DNA of 48,061 bases. Source: Zygnema cylindricum. Its lineage: Eukaryota; Streptophyta; Zygnematophyceae; Zygnematales; Zygnemataceae. The notes under the pieces were generated by a model that worked only from the letters and a program-made list of their open reading frames with translations, was not told the DNA's origin and did no database searches. Positions 1-17,163 of this stretch are shown piece after piece. Every line of letters begins with the position of its first letter. Positions within the stretch are counted from its first letter, which is position 1. Both the position numbers and the translations under genes were made by a program. The stretch is from NCBI GenBank assembly GCA_037447655.1, contig JBBHKE010002310.1:1-48061 (forward strand), written 5' to 3'.

Positions 1-26
1 AGAGAGAGAGAGAGAGAGGCCCTTAC

Positions 27-4397
<4,371 letters not shown>

Positions 4398-4408
4398 AGT
4401 GGAACAGG

Positions 4409-4510
4409 AAAGGGAGAGAAAGAGAGAGAGGGAGCGAGAGGGAGAGAGGGAGAGAGGGAGAGAGGGAGAGAGAAAGAGAGGTCGAGAGAGGTCGAGAGAG
4501 GTGGAGAGAT
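4409..4510. repeat. GA-rich low-complexity tract in SAL1 5' leader
   Basis: About 100 bp of imperfect GAGAGG repeats. On the minus strand it reads as a CT-rich leader just upstream of the SAL1 ATG at 4397, the common form of plant 5' UTR microsatellites. Confidence 0.8.
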
Positions 4511-5694
4511 AACGAAGGAGGCAGTGCTTGTTAGTAGCTGCCACGTGGCGAGCGCAGAGTGACTTCTGTTACGGAAAAAGAAAAATGAAGTGCAATAATG
4601 GGAGAAAATTGAAAATTTGGATCGCTTAGTTGATTATAAATTTATTACTGTGCAATTTTTGACAAAGGGAGGGGAGAGAGGGGAGAAGGGGAAGGGAGAG
4701 ATGGCACGTGTCGGCTGGCGGCAGTGACACGTTGACGGATCGACAAAAGAAGAAAGACAAAATCTGACTTGGACGGGGCACGTGTAAAATTGTGAAGGTT
4801 TTTTTCTTCTTCTGGCGGATCTCCCTTTACACTTTCTTTTTTAGTGCGGTAAAGGGGTTTTGGCCGTAAACGAAATGGACACGTGTCAGATTCGGTGGGA
4901 AGTCAGTGACTGATGAGAAGACAGTGACACGTGGAGGGAGAGGAAGGCTTAAGGAGTCTTAATTGGGTGACACGTGGCAACTTTTGAAGGTAGGGTCAAA
5001 ATCAGGAACTTTGAGGTGGTCTAAGGAGAAACATGTGTGTGACAAATGTCACGTTTTTGCTAGTAATTTTCCCTTAAAAATTTAAAAAATGAAAATAGAT
5101 ATATTTCTTTTGAAGGAGTCTGTAGAAGTTATGTTTTCCTTCCTTTGTTTCCAAAAATGGTCAATATTTTTTGATGTAATAATTTTGACTTTTTAGGTTT
5201 AGTCGGAGGTTGAGAATTTGACGACAACTTTTTAATTTTGAGCTAAAACTCGAACACTGGGCTTCAAAGTAGCTTAAAGTTTTCTTAAAGCCTAAAAATT
5301 TGCAATTTGTTCTGAAAATGTGATTTTCTTACTTTCTGCAAGTGTTCTCTGAAATTCCCGAAGGAAACATGTGAAATTATAAAATTTAAAACTTAATAAA
5401 CCCTGAAATACCACAATTCCTTTTAATAATAATCGAAAACATGACATTTTTATGCGTTTTCCAAACGTCTATCTTAAAACCGTCTTCTATAACAATCTTT
5501 TAAAACAAAACTTATCTCTAAAACTAACTTCTAAAGTTATCTCATAAAATTATTTTCTAAAATTATCTTCTGAGATTCTCTCGGAATCAATCTTCTAAAG
5601 TTTAAATTTCTCTCATAAACTTATCGTCTAAAACTTCTCTCCTTCCACAAATATACCAAATTTAATCCTGTTTTTCTATCTTTTCCAGGAATCC

Positions 5695-8401
5695 ATGTCA
5701 GCATTTCCCATGCTGAGAATCTGCCACGTGGCAGCATCTCCTGCTTTTCAAGAAACGCCAAAATTCGAAATTCGTCAGAAACTGATTCGACCAATCGGAG
5801 AGCTCCATTTTAGAAAAGGGCACCCATGGCTACCACTTTCCATGGTCAAAAATGAAGGGAGAGAAGGGAGAGAAGGGAGAGGGGGGAGTGAAGAGGGAGA
5901 AGCGAGGGACGAGGGAGGAGGGAGAGAAGGGCTAGGAGGGAGACCAGGAAGAGGAGAGCGAGTAGGGAGAGGACGGAGGGAAGGGAGAGGAGGGATGGAA
6001 GGGAGAAGATGGATGGAAGGGAGAGGAAGGGAAGGGAGAGGAGAGAGTGAAGGGAACGGAGAGAGTGAAGGGAGAGAAAGGAGAGGAGAGAGGGATGGGA
6101 GAGGAGGGAGTGAAGAGAGAGGCTGGAGGGAAGTGAGAGGAGGGGGAACAGGGGGAGGCGAGAGAGGAGAGAGAGGAGTGGGAGGAGGGGGAGCGGGAAG
6201 AGGAGGTAGAAGGGTTCAGGGAGGAGAGGATGCAGGAAAAAGTTCAGATTTAGAGAATAGAAAAGGACAAGTATTTAGAGGAGAGGGAGGAGGAGGAGGA
6301 GGAGGAGGAGAAAGAGGAGGAGGAGGAGGAGGAGGAGGACGAGGGGGAGGAGGGAGGAGAGGAGAGAGTTGGAGGAGGGAAGGGAATAATCCCTCTTCAA
6401 AATTTTCGGAAACTCGGGAAAACAAAAACAAAAATTTGGAGGGTCCAATTTCTTTTCGTAGTAAACAAACATCGGGGGAGATGGAGAGGGAGAGGAGGGA
6501 GAGAGAGAAAAATACAGAGGGGGATGCTGGTGGGACAAATAGTGAGGATTCTCCGAAGAGAGAGGGGTTTCAAGATAGGTTTTCAAGGAGGGAGAAGAGT
6601 GGAGGGATGGAAGGAGGGATGGAGGGAGGGAGAGGGAGAGAAAGGTGGGAGGAAATATTTGATGAAGAGGAGAGGGAGGAGAGAGAGAGAGTGGTGGGAG
6701 ATAGAGGGTTTATTTTGGACCCTTGGATAGAAGCAGTGAGAGCCGGAAACCCTAATTATTGGGCGGAGCATGGTAAGAGTTTGGTTTATGGGAGGGGTGG
6801 AGGGAGAGGAAGAGTGAGAGTAGTGGGAGAGAGGTAGAGGGGAGGGAGAGGAGAGGGGAGAGGAGAGGGGAGAGGGTGGGGGAGAGGAGAGAGAGGAGAG
6901 AGGAGAGGGGAGAGTTGGCAGAGAGGGAGGGGGAGAGGAGAGGGAGGGGAGAGGGGAGAGAGAGGAGAGGGGATAGGGTGAGGGAGAGGTAGAGGAGAGG
7001 GGAGAGGGTGGGAAGAGGGAGGGGAGTGTTAGAGAGAGAAAATGGAGAGAGAGATAGAGAGAACTGGAATCATATTTTTACTCTCTCCCTCTCTTTTTTT
7101 CCTCTGTGTTTGCTTTTTTTCTTCCTTTTCCCTTTTCCCTTTCTCACCTTCCCTCTATCCCTTCTCTCTCGTGCTTTCTTCTTTTTTCCTTTCTTTCTCT
7201 CTCCTCCTTTCCACTCTTTCCTCTCCCGATTTTTTTAGCTTCAAAAAAGAAAGCTTCTCCTCCTCCTCCCCCTCACCACCCTTCTTCCCAGCTCCCTCCC
7301 CTCCCCTCTCTCTCCTTTCCCAATCCCTTCTATTTCTACCTTTTTTCCCTTCCTTTGGACAGAAAGGCAAGTTTTCGACCTTCAGAATGCAAAGCTTCTC
7401 CTCCTCCTTCTCACCCTCCTCCTCCCCTCTCCCTCTCTCCCTTCCCTCTTCCTTTCTTTTTTCCCCATTTTCTTCTCTCCCTTTAGACAGAAAGGCGATT
7501 TTTTGAGCTATGAAAATGAAAGCTTCCCCCTTCCCTCTCACCCTCTCCCTCTCCCTCTGCCTACCTCTCCCCCTCCTCCCTTCCTTCTCCCTTTCTTTTC
7601 TCTCCCTCTCCTTCTCTCCCTCTAGACAGAAAGGCGATTTTTCGAGCCTCGAAAATGAAAGCTTCTCCTCCTCCGCGAGAAGGAGCGATTTACGACGAAG
7701 ATGCCTACGAAACTTCTTACGACACAGAAAATTTTCAACGAAACCTCCCGAAAAAAAAAAAAAGTGTTTCGAAAGAAGAAAAGATGCGAGAAAATTTTGT
7801 TTACGGACCTTACGGACCTTATCGGTGGAGAGCCTGGATTAAAGGAAAACCGGTAAAAGCGAGATTAAATCAACCAATGATAGTTCATTTTTCGACCGTG
7901 AGAAACGATCGAGGTAAGAAAAGTAGGTAAAATAATTAAATGATTCGATAAAAATAATTGTTTCAAGGAAAGATGGCAAGAGCGAAAGATAGTTACACCG
8001 ATGATAGTTTATTTTTCGATCGTGAGAAACGATCGAGGTGAGAAAAATAGACAAAATAAATAAATGAATTAATAAAAATAATAATTTAAAGGAAATCCGG
8101 TGAAAGCGAAAGATAGTTAACCTATGATAGTTCATTTTTCGGCCAATTTCCGACCGTGAAATGATAGAGGTAAGAAAAAAAAAATGGAAATTGTGGAAAG
8201 AATTTATGGAAACTAAAGAAATTTGCTGTAAATGCAGAGAGGGAGAAAAGATATGGTTTACTGAAAAGTATAGTTTACGGAAAAGGTATAGTTTACGGAG
8301 TTAAGTAAAAACGTCAAAACTAGTTATAAAATGTTTAAACTTGTTATTTCTTGATTGCAGATGCCTCGTTTTATTTTTCTTTCTTTTTTTATCGTTTTTT
8401 T

Positions 8402-8453
<52 letters not shown>

Positions 8454-10963
8454 TTATCAATCTAATTTATTTTTTATGAAATTTAATTTAAATTGCAGAA
8501 CAAGAGGAAGTCGATCGAAATATGATGTGTGCCGAATACGAAAAAGAAATACAAAATATGGACGATATGAATAAAAAAATTAAAACTTTTTTTGTTTTTG
8601 TGCGACCTTTAGGCAGAAAAACAGATCCAGAGGTGAGTCTCCCTCTCTCCCTTCACCCCCCTCGCACACACCAAAAAACAAGAAAAAAAAGAAGAAGTTT
8701 TGCGTCAAATACCTCAAAATTGACATAATTTTTTTGATTTTTTCCAACCGTCAACATCAAAAAATAATTTCCATTTAATATAAGAAAGAAATTAATAGAA
8801 AAATATTTGTAAAAAAAGAAAATAACAAATGAAAATGAACAAATCAAAAATCAAAAATAAGAATTAATAAATAAAACAGAAAATAGGTCCAAATTCCTTG
8901 AGAAAAGTAGACAATTATATATGATCAAAAAACTATTACATTCAGAATCGAATAAGAATTTAATAAAAAAAAACCATAAGTAAAAGTTTGAAAACAAAAA
9001 TTAATAAATAAAAACAACAACCCAAAAAAAAGGAAAACAAAACATTTTCCGTGAGAAGAGTTGACGCTTATCCAACCAAAATTATGTTTCCATTCATAAA
9101 TCGGTAAATGGAATAATAATAATAAGAACAACAATAACAATAATAGTAATAATAAAATAATAATCAACGATAACAGTAATAAGAATAACTCAAAATAATA
9201 ATAAGAATATTAATAACAATAATAAAGATAATAACAATAGTAATGATAACAATAATGATTATAAGAATAATGAGAAGAAGAAGAATAATAATAATAAAAA
9301 CTCCAGATTCCGTGGGAAGAGTGGACGCTTGTCGCCCAAATGGCGGTGGAGAGCGAATCAGAAGTTGACAAGTGGCGATTGGGAGAAAAAATAAGTTCAA
9401 AAATTCGAACAAAATTGGCGAAATGTGTCGCATGGTATCGACCCGATCTCATTTACGTGAAAAAACCAGGATTTCAGGTAATAAAAACGACCGTAAAAAC
9501 GTTTTATTTCTCATTCAAACATCGTATTCTTACACATCATCGTTGTTTTAAACATCGTTGTCATTAGAAATTGTTGCCATAGAATTTTTTTCTTATAAAT
9601 TTTCTCTAAGAAAATTTATCTTAGAAAAATTCGTTTAGAAGAGTAAACATTGATTGTCATTAAGTTTTTTATCTTAAAGATCGGTGTCTCACAAATATAA
9701 TCTTAAACACTAATTGTTCTTGAAACATTATTGTTTTAGAATTTGTTTTCATAAACATTTTTGCCTAAAACCTTAAATTGTCTTAAAACCAGGATGTCTT
9801 AAAAAAAGGTCGTCTTAAAACTCATTCGTCTCAAATAATTATTGACGTAACCATTTGTTTTTAAAATTAAGGTATTTTCTTATATTTCTCCTGTCCATCT
9901 TACCACTCTCTTCATCCCTCTCCGTCTCCCTCTCCCTCTCCCTCTCCCTCTCCCTCTTCCTCTGCCTCTGCCTCTCACTCTCCCCTCCCCTTCCTCTGCC
10001 TCCCCTCTCAGAAATGTTTAACTGACACTTAAATCTAAAAATTCCCAGACTTTTCTCCCTCCTCCCTCTAACGCCCTTTCGACCTCTCTCCCTCTCTCTC
10101 CCTCTCTCTCTCCGTCCTCCCAGATCCGATTCGAACCCCAACCTCCATTTTTCGGTCCTTTAATCGAACTTTTAGACCCACTTAATACCCATTTTCGGAA
10201 CCGAAACAAAAATAAAAAAACTTTTTTCGGCGTAACTTGCGAAATTCTTCGAATTCGAGAAAACGAATCGAGAGAATCGATAATTAAATCATACGAAAAG
10301 GGAGGAGATGGGGTACAAATGAGGTTTTGGAGACATATTTTTGAAAATCATCCCCAAAGTCCTTTATCTCCATTTAAACCACCGGAGGACTACTTTAGAG
10401 GGGGGGAGGGAGGGAGAGAGAGTTTTGATGGGACGGGGGGGGGAGAGAGAGAGGTGGAAGAGGGAGAAGAGGGAGAAGAGGATGCTTGGGAGGTAAAGGA
10501 GGAGGGGATAGAGGAGGAGGAGGAGGAGGGGCCGGAAGAATGGAATGTGGATGAGAATTGGGAGGAGGAGAGGGAAAGGGAGAGGGAGAGGGAGAGGGAG
10601 AAGGAGAGGGAGAGGGAGGGAAGGAGAGGGAGAGACGGGAGTGGGGGTAGTGGAGAGTGGATAGTGGAGGAGGAGGAGGGAGGATGGAGAGATATGATGG
10701 GTAAACTTGTGGAAGATATGGAAAATGGGGGAGAGAGAGAGTGGGACGACGAAAATGAAGATAGAGACGAAAAAAGTGGTCGTGACAATAGTAAATATTA
10801 TAATGAAGGAGAAGAGGACGAAGAAGAATATGATGAATCGATATTAAAATCGACTATTTGCCCTTTTAATTATTGGCGGTTATTTGTAGAAATTACTTGT
10901 TTGAGAGAAATTTTGGAAAAAGCTCGCGAAATGGAAAAAAACGGTGAGGAGTTTTTAGAATAG
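5695..10963 (+). CDS. Unrecognised five-exon gene with purine-coded G/E/R-rich regions, about 836 residues
   Basis: Exons are 5695-6772, 7626-7913, 8499-8632, 9307-9477 and 10124-10963. Borders are GT-AG, all phases agree, and the total is 837 codons including the stop. An acceptor lies seven bases before the ATG, implying a 5' UTR intron or an earlier exon. The N-terminal 50 residues look ordinary; then comes a long Gly/Glu/Arg-rich region (about residues 50-340) coded by GGGAGA-type DNA. The conserved-looking block covers exons 1 (end) to 5 (start), with GFILDPWIEAVRAGNP, FVYGPYGPYRWRAWIKGKP, KTDPEIPWEEW, CVAWYRPDLIYVKKPGFQ and FEPQPPFFGPLIELLDP. The C-terminal part is again Glu/Gly-rich and acidic, ending in a more normal helix-like stretch. 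I see no catalytic motif, membrane segment or known domain. The exon 1 to exon 2 junction is the least certain, although phase and a strong pyrimidine tract support it. I cannot name a function. Confidence 0.72.
6282..6372. repeat. (GGA)n-rich tract inside exon 1
   Basis: Long GGA/GAG triplet run within the coding region of the unrecognised gene, encoding poly-Gly broken by Arg and Glu. The reading frame stays open because purine-only DNA cannot form a stop codon without T. Confidence 0.85.
6838..7074. repeat. Purine-rich tract in intron 1
   Basis: About 235 bp of imperfect GGGAGAGG repeats follow the GTAAGA donor at 6773 in the first intron of the unrecognised gene. They continue the base composition of the exon, so exon 1 may have grown from the same repeat expansion. 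Confidence 0.8.
7226..7665 (+). repeat. Four tandem copies of an exon 2 acceptor region
   Basis: Near-copies of the exon 2 start (GACAGAAAGGCGATTTTT, then GAAAATGAAAGCTTC and TCC repeats) begin near 7232, 7359, 7487 and 7624, spaced about 126-137 bp and separated by CT-rich DNA. The last copy is continuous with the open exon; earlier copies soon run into CT-rich sequence or stops. The repeated block includes the splice acceptor itself. Confidence 0.8.
7844..8175 (+). repeat. Three tandem copies of an exon 2 end and donor
   Basis: The last ~70 bp of exon 2, ending AAACGATCGAG/GTAAG (7844-7929), recurs in degenerate form at about 7977-8053 and 8091-8175. Copy 2 keeps AAACGATCGAGGTGAG and copy 3 keeps GATAGAGGTAAG, so three potential 5' splice sites are in series. 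The flanking AATAAATAATT-type DNA is repeated too. Copies 2 and 3 carry stops in the exon frame. Confidence 0.85.
8405..8456. repeat. Poly-T tract
   Basis: Over 50 bases of nearly pure T in intron 2 of the unrecognised gene, about 40 bases before the exon 3 acceptor at 8498. It may be part of the polypyrimidine signal. Confidence 0.9.
8891..9088 (+). repeat. Degenerate echoes of the exon 4 start
   Basis: Sequence near 9046-9075 (TTTTCCGTGAGAAGAGTTGA) and a weaker match near 8892-8912 resemble the start of exon 4 at 9307 (ATTCCGTGGGAAGAGTGGAC). A-rich and AAT-rich DNA separates them. This is the same kind of exon-edge duplication seen around exon 2, but more decayed. Confidence 0.5.
9108..9300. 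repeat. AAT/AAC-rich simple repeat
   Basis: About 190 bp of imperfect AAT, AAC and AAG trinucleotides directly before the CTCCAG acceptor of exon 4. Confidence 0.85.
9893..10122. repeat. CT-rich tract before exon 5
   Basis: Long imperfect CCCTCT tract that ends at the acceptor CAG (10121-10123) of the last exon, acting as a very long polypyrimidine tract. It is the strand complement of the purine blocks found in the exons. Confidence 0.8.
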
Positions 10964-12392
<1,429 letters not shown>

Positions 12393-12394
12393 TA

Positions 12395-13057
<663 letters not shown>

Positions 13058-13915
13058 TAGTTTACAAAAATCCGCGACTATCCGTACCAGACCGTACCGC
13101 TTATTTTGTTTTTATACGTGAAACAATATCACAAAGAATCTTGCCAATACTCTCCGAAGGTCTTGGAGGTAACACTGACCATCGGATATCCATCCGTGAG
13201 GCGTTCCCTTAAATTTTATCTGAAGCTGCCAACGTACCTCAAAAAGGTGGGTTGGCAATACAGAAAAAAATTAATCGCGACACGCTGGACGATTAAGCTA
13301 CGTGTCATGATGGACAACCAACGAAAAATCACAAAACTTGCTTATGGTATGTACCTTTCAAAAGCAACTGAAAATAAAAAAAGTAATCTCGAAGATGTCC
13401 TTCGTCGCGCTATTTTTGGCAACGCTCTTTCGTCACACTATTTCTGGCAAAGGATTTTCGTCATGTTCGAAAACAGGAACCTTAAAAAATGAAGTGGCGT
13501 AAAAGACTGGCGTTTGCAAAAAGTACAAAGTTATGTCGTATTATGATTTGGTAACGCAGGTACATGGTACGCAAGTGAAGATTTGAAGTGAAATTTGTCG
13601 GTGTGAAGATTTTTAAAAGATTTTAAATATCCGGTCAAAACCCACGTGGTCCCACTCGGTGCCACTCAATGTATAACACGTGGTTTACAGACTCTTCGTG
13701 ATGGAACATCGAATGAGGGTAACATTCCATTAGATGAAAAGTGGGGTTCGTTACTAGACCCCGTACGTTTTCGTACAGTGCCGTACAGAGACGTACCATA
13801 TTTTTTTTTTTTTCAGACGAGAAGGCTGTCGAGAAGCTCCAATAATGTAGGCATAATTCTTGACCGTTGGATGTTTCACTTTTTGAGATCCGTGAAGCTA
13901 TCGCGCACATCATCC

Positions 13916-13957
13916 AGTGGGCCCCAACTCTCCTCGCGAGGAGAGTTGGGGCCCACT
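13916..13957. repeat. 42-bp perfect palindrome
   Basis: The left half AGTGGGCCCCAACTCTCCTC, a GC-rich centre and the exact reverse complement form a perfect palindrome with no loop. With one mismatch it extends several bases further on each side. It is much more GC-rich than its surroundings and lies in no gene. Confidence 0.95.
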
Positions 13958-14229
13958 AGATGATTAGCATTCGTTACCATTGGTACACGTGAAAAAGCAA
14001 AAAAATATCTACTTTGATAAGCGATCACAAGCGTGCACGTCGTACAGGCCATGTGCCGACTACCACGCTGAATGCAGGTCGGGTTGAAAATATCCTCGCA
14101 CGCTCTGTCTGACATCCACCGACATTCAAAGTTTGCCGCGACCTTCAAAGTTTGCCTCGTCCTTTTGGAATTCCGTTTCGAAATTTTGATTTCCATTTTT
14201 AAAATCAAAATCTGGCCGAAAACTTTATG

Positions 14230-14860
14230 TACGAATCATTAACTACCTCCGATAACCGATGTTCAACTTATAACCTTTATTATTATCTTCGTAACCAATG
14301 CTACTACACCTTTAATAACCTGGATGGTGTACTTTCTTGGACAAAAATCAGGGTTTTTATGTTTTTTTGTGGCTACTTAGAGAGTTTCACCTTAGGAAAC
14401 CCAAACAATCCGTACATCTACATTTTTAGTAAGCAAACAAGAACTTAAAAGCATTCAATGTAGCTTATATAAACACAGTAAAGCAAGCCTTGATTGAAAA
14501 ATGAAAACATTGCATGAGCTTTCATCAACACATTGACACTCACTTGACCAAAAATGGAAAAACGTAAAATAATAATAGCTAAATGAAATTTTACATACTT
14601 TTAAATAACCACTAATCAACTCGTTTCTATCTACACTCATTCGCAACTTCCTCTCTGGCTTTCAAATAACCTTGAGAAGAAAAACACGCTAATTCCCCGT
14701 TTATTTTACTATAGAAATCTATTTTCCTAAACAGGCATTGTTGAAAAAGACGTTGAAAAAGCACAACGTGCCAAACCTATGTACGGAGAAAATGACGTGT
14801 CTACCCGACTTCGTGCACACAATTAAAAACCAAAACCTCTAACTACTGTAGACAATGTCG
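14230..14860. other. 3' flank of transporter copy 1 (segmental duplication)
   Basis: AT-rich sequence without a gene. It matches about 20100-20560 and 31276-31560 plus 32985-33400 in the same orientation. Landmarks are TTTCATCAACACATTGACAC, a CCACTAATCAACTCGTTT-type motif and AAAAGCACAACGTGCCAAAC. Confidence 0.7.
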
Positions 14861-14869
14861 ATTCAGTAG

Positions 14870-14982
14870 CACGGATTTCGGAATACAGTACGAGTTACTG
14901 GATCCAGCTGACCGTACGAATTACTGAATACAGATGGTCGTACGGATTATTGAATGACCGTACAGATTACTGAATAGTACGG
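14870..14982. repeat. GTACGG/ATTACTGAATAC array, copy 1
   Basis: About four degenerate units of roughly 25 bp with a core like ACCGTACGGATTACTGAATA. They end directly at the stop codon of transporter copy 1, so they lie in its presumed 3' UTR. Larger arrays sit at the same place in copies 2 and 3. Confidence 0.7.
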
Positions 14983-16554
14983 TTACGCGTCAATTTTATC
15001 TTCCGACAAATTCGCGTCTACTGTTTGAGAATCGCCGCCAAATTTTAAAATTGGAGATCCGACGGGAATAATAGTTCGCTTCGCATGCGCATTAAATAGG
15101 AAAGCGAAAGAACCATACCAACCTGCAAAAAAAAAAAGGAAAGATTAAAAAAAAAATGATTATCAGTATAAAAATCGCAGGAAATTGCTTGGTTCATTAT
15201 AGCTTTATGGGATTACTTTTTTGTGGTTAATGTCTCACATCTCGATCCAACTTTGCAAAACCAGGTTGTTATTTAAAGCAAGCATTTTGATGTCGAAATA
15301 GAAAAAAGAAAAAAAAGGTGATTAAACACCAAGTAGAAGAAAACAAGAGGTTAGACACAAAATTTTTACGTGCGAAAAAAATGTTGCTATATTCCTGCTC
15401 CTTCGTTCCACATACTATGTTATGAACATATTTAACCCTTTTTGAGTGACATTTTTTTAATCTCCCCAGTAAAATTGTGACTTAAAAAATGATAATTGGG
15501 CATCATCCTTTTTGCAATTTCTACGAGATACGGTCAAAAAAGAGGCCTTTCTCTTTACCTATAATTGCCGTGATTATGCCAAAATATCCTCCGGCAATGC
15601 TCCAAGTAGCTTGTTCTCCGGGCGCTTGGTGGCTAAATCTTCCGATAAAAAGACACAATAATGTAATTTCTAGGAAGAAGAAAACCATAGTGAGGGCGAA
15701 GACTGCCATAAGGGAGCATAAAAGTAGCGCGGTGTTGTAGATAAAAAAGGCGGCGAGAAAAAATCCCAACGCTCTATCGGCGTTGAAACCTTCGGGGATC
15801 TGCAAAACATTTGTGAAGGAAAATTAAAGATTGCGATACATTTGTAAGAAAAATTAGATGTTGGGATAAATTTGTAAAGGAAAATTAAAGATTGCGATAC
15901 ATTGGTGAAGACAAATTAGATGTTGGGATAAATTTGTAAAGGAAAATTAAAGATTGCGATACATTTGTGAAGAAAAATTACACGTTGGGATAAATTTGTA
16001 AAAGAAAATGAGAAAGTGAGATACGTTTGTGAAGGGAAATTAGATATTGGGACATATTTGTGAAGGGAAATTAGAATCTGGATACATCTGTGAAGAGAAA
16101 TCAGCAATTGTGAAGGGAAAGTAAAAACTGGGATAAGTTTGAGAAGGAAAAATAAAAATTGTTATACAACTGTGTAGGAAAATTAGAAATTGGGTTACAA
16201 TTGTGAAAGAAAATCAAAATTTGGGATACATTTGTGGATAAAAGTTATGAATTGCGATACATCTGTGAAGGAAAACTAGAAATTGGGATATATCTACGAA
16301 GGAGAATTAGAAATTTTGTGAAGAAAAATATGAAAACAAAGTCTAAACAAAATTGGCGGGAAAACAGGCACGTACCAAGCCGATTTCCGCGAATACGACA
16401 AACAAGGCGAGCGACAGCCAGAAGCTGCCGTACGTGGTGAACGCCGTCGCCGCCAACGTATTATTTCGTTTGAATTCCCACATTCCCGCCACAAATTGCG
16501 CAACTCCGCCATAAAAAAAGGCCAATCCGATCCAGATAAGGTCCGGAGCCCACC
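14983..16554 (-). CDS. GPR1/FUN34/YaaH-type acetate transporter, copy 1 (N-terminus not seen)
   Basis: Three exons, 16554-16376, 15799-15559 and 15122-14983 (stop TAA), have GT-AG borders and consistent phases and encode 185 residues. The AceTr (SatP) family are six-helix membrane proteins that move acetate/succinate with protons. Family features seen are LAFFYGGVAQFVAGMWEFKR with NNTLAATAFTTYGSFWLSLA in exon 1, four hydrophobic segments in exons 1-2 and a short polar C-terminus with DANLSEDKIDA. The N-terminal exon, which should carry the NPAPLG-like motif and helix 1, is missing. Exon 1 starts in phase and needs an upstream exon; this could lie in the assembly gap at 17164-18078. A close paralog lies at 33709-35810 and a relic at 20845. 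Substrate is inferred from the family only. Confidence 0.82.
15801..16335. repeat. About 31-bp minisatellite filling the transporter intron, copy 1
   Basis: Around 16-17 degenerate units resembling TTTGTGAAGGAAAATTAGAA then ATTGGGATACA fill nearly the whole intron between exons 1 and 2. The repeat starts within a few bases of the exon 2 acceptor. A shorter, more decayed version lies in the same intron of copy 3 (about 34470-34830). Confidence 0.85.
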
Positions 16555-16555
16555 C

Positions 16556-17163
16556 TGGGAAAACGACAAAAAAAATCGAGGAAGGGAGGTAATAAGTTAG
16601 CGGCCATAACAAAAGATAAAGATTTAAAAACAAAGGAACAGAAAAGAGTTCAAAGTACATTAAGGGAACAAAAGGGAAAAAGACAGTAAGGACAAATGCG
16701 ACTGTCGTGAACTTAAGTTCAATGTTGATTGAATTAATAAATATAGTGAGACGTTTGAGTTTTATAGATGAACTCAAGGGTGTAAGAGGCACTATAGAAA
16801 ATGAAGGTACGACTAATCTAGGTATATCTAGAAGTGGAGGTAGAAATAGTTAGAAAGATTCCAAGAGTTAGTGGGAATCTTTCTACGCTAAAAAATAATA
16901 TGTAAAAGAAAGGAACAACAAGTACAGAAACACTAATTAAAGTAGTATACTTAAGACTTAGTGTTCTAGGACTTCATGACTTTCAAGGTAAAACTATCTA
17001 AACATAGTGGTTCAAAAGTAGTCGAAGTCGTCGAATTCCAATAGGAGGGAGGGAGGGAGGGAGGGAGGGAAGGAGGGAGGGAGGGCTGGTTCAGAACTAG
17101 GTTAATAAAAAAAATGATAAAAACAAAGGAGAAAGATGGAGGGGGGGAGAGGGGGAGAGAGAG
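16556..17163. other. Upstream region of transporter copy 1 with (GGGA)n
   Basis: No exon is recognised. A GGGA-type tract lies at about 17045-17088, matching a similar tract beside exon 1 of copy 3 (35832-35863), and GA-rich sequence leads into the gap. Confidence 0.6.

Noticed and set aside
6216-6771. Reverse-strand Pro/Leu/Ser frames over exon 1 of the unknown gene
   Set aside because: They are complements of purine-rich coding DNA; the forward frame has in-phase splice partners and the reverse frames do not.
7008-7541. Ser/Phe/Leu and Lys/Glu frames in the CT-rich tract
   Set aside because: Low-complexity artefacts inside intron 1.
5695-10963. Assignment of the unknown gene to a chloroplast TIC100-like or pTAC-like protein
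   Set aside because: A loose resemblance in style only; no MORN repeats or shared motif that I can verify.
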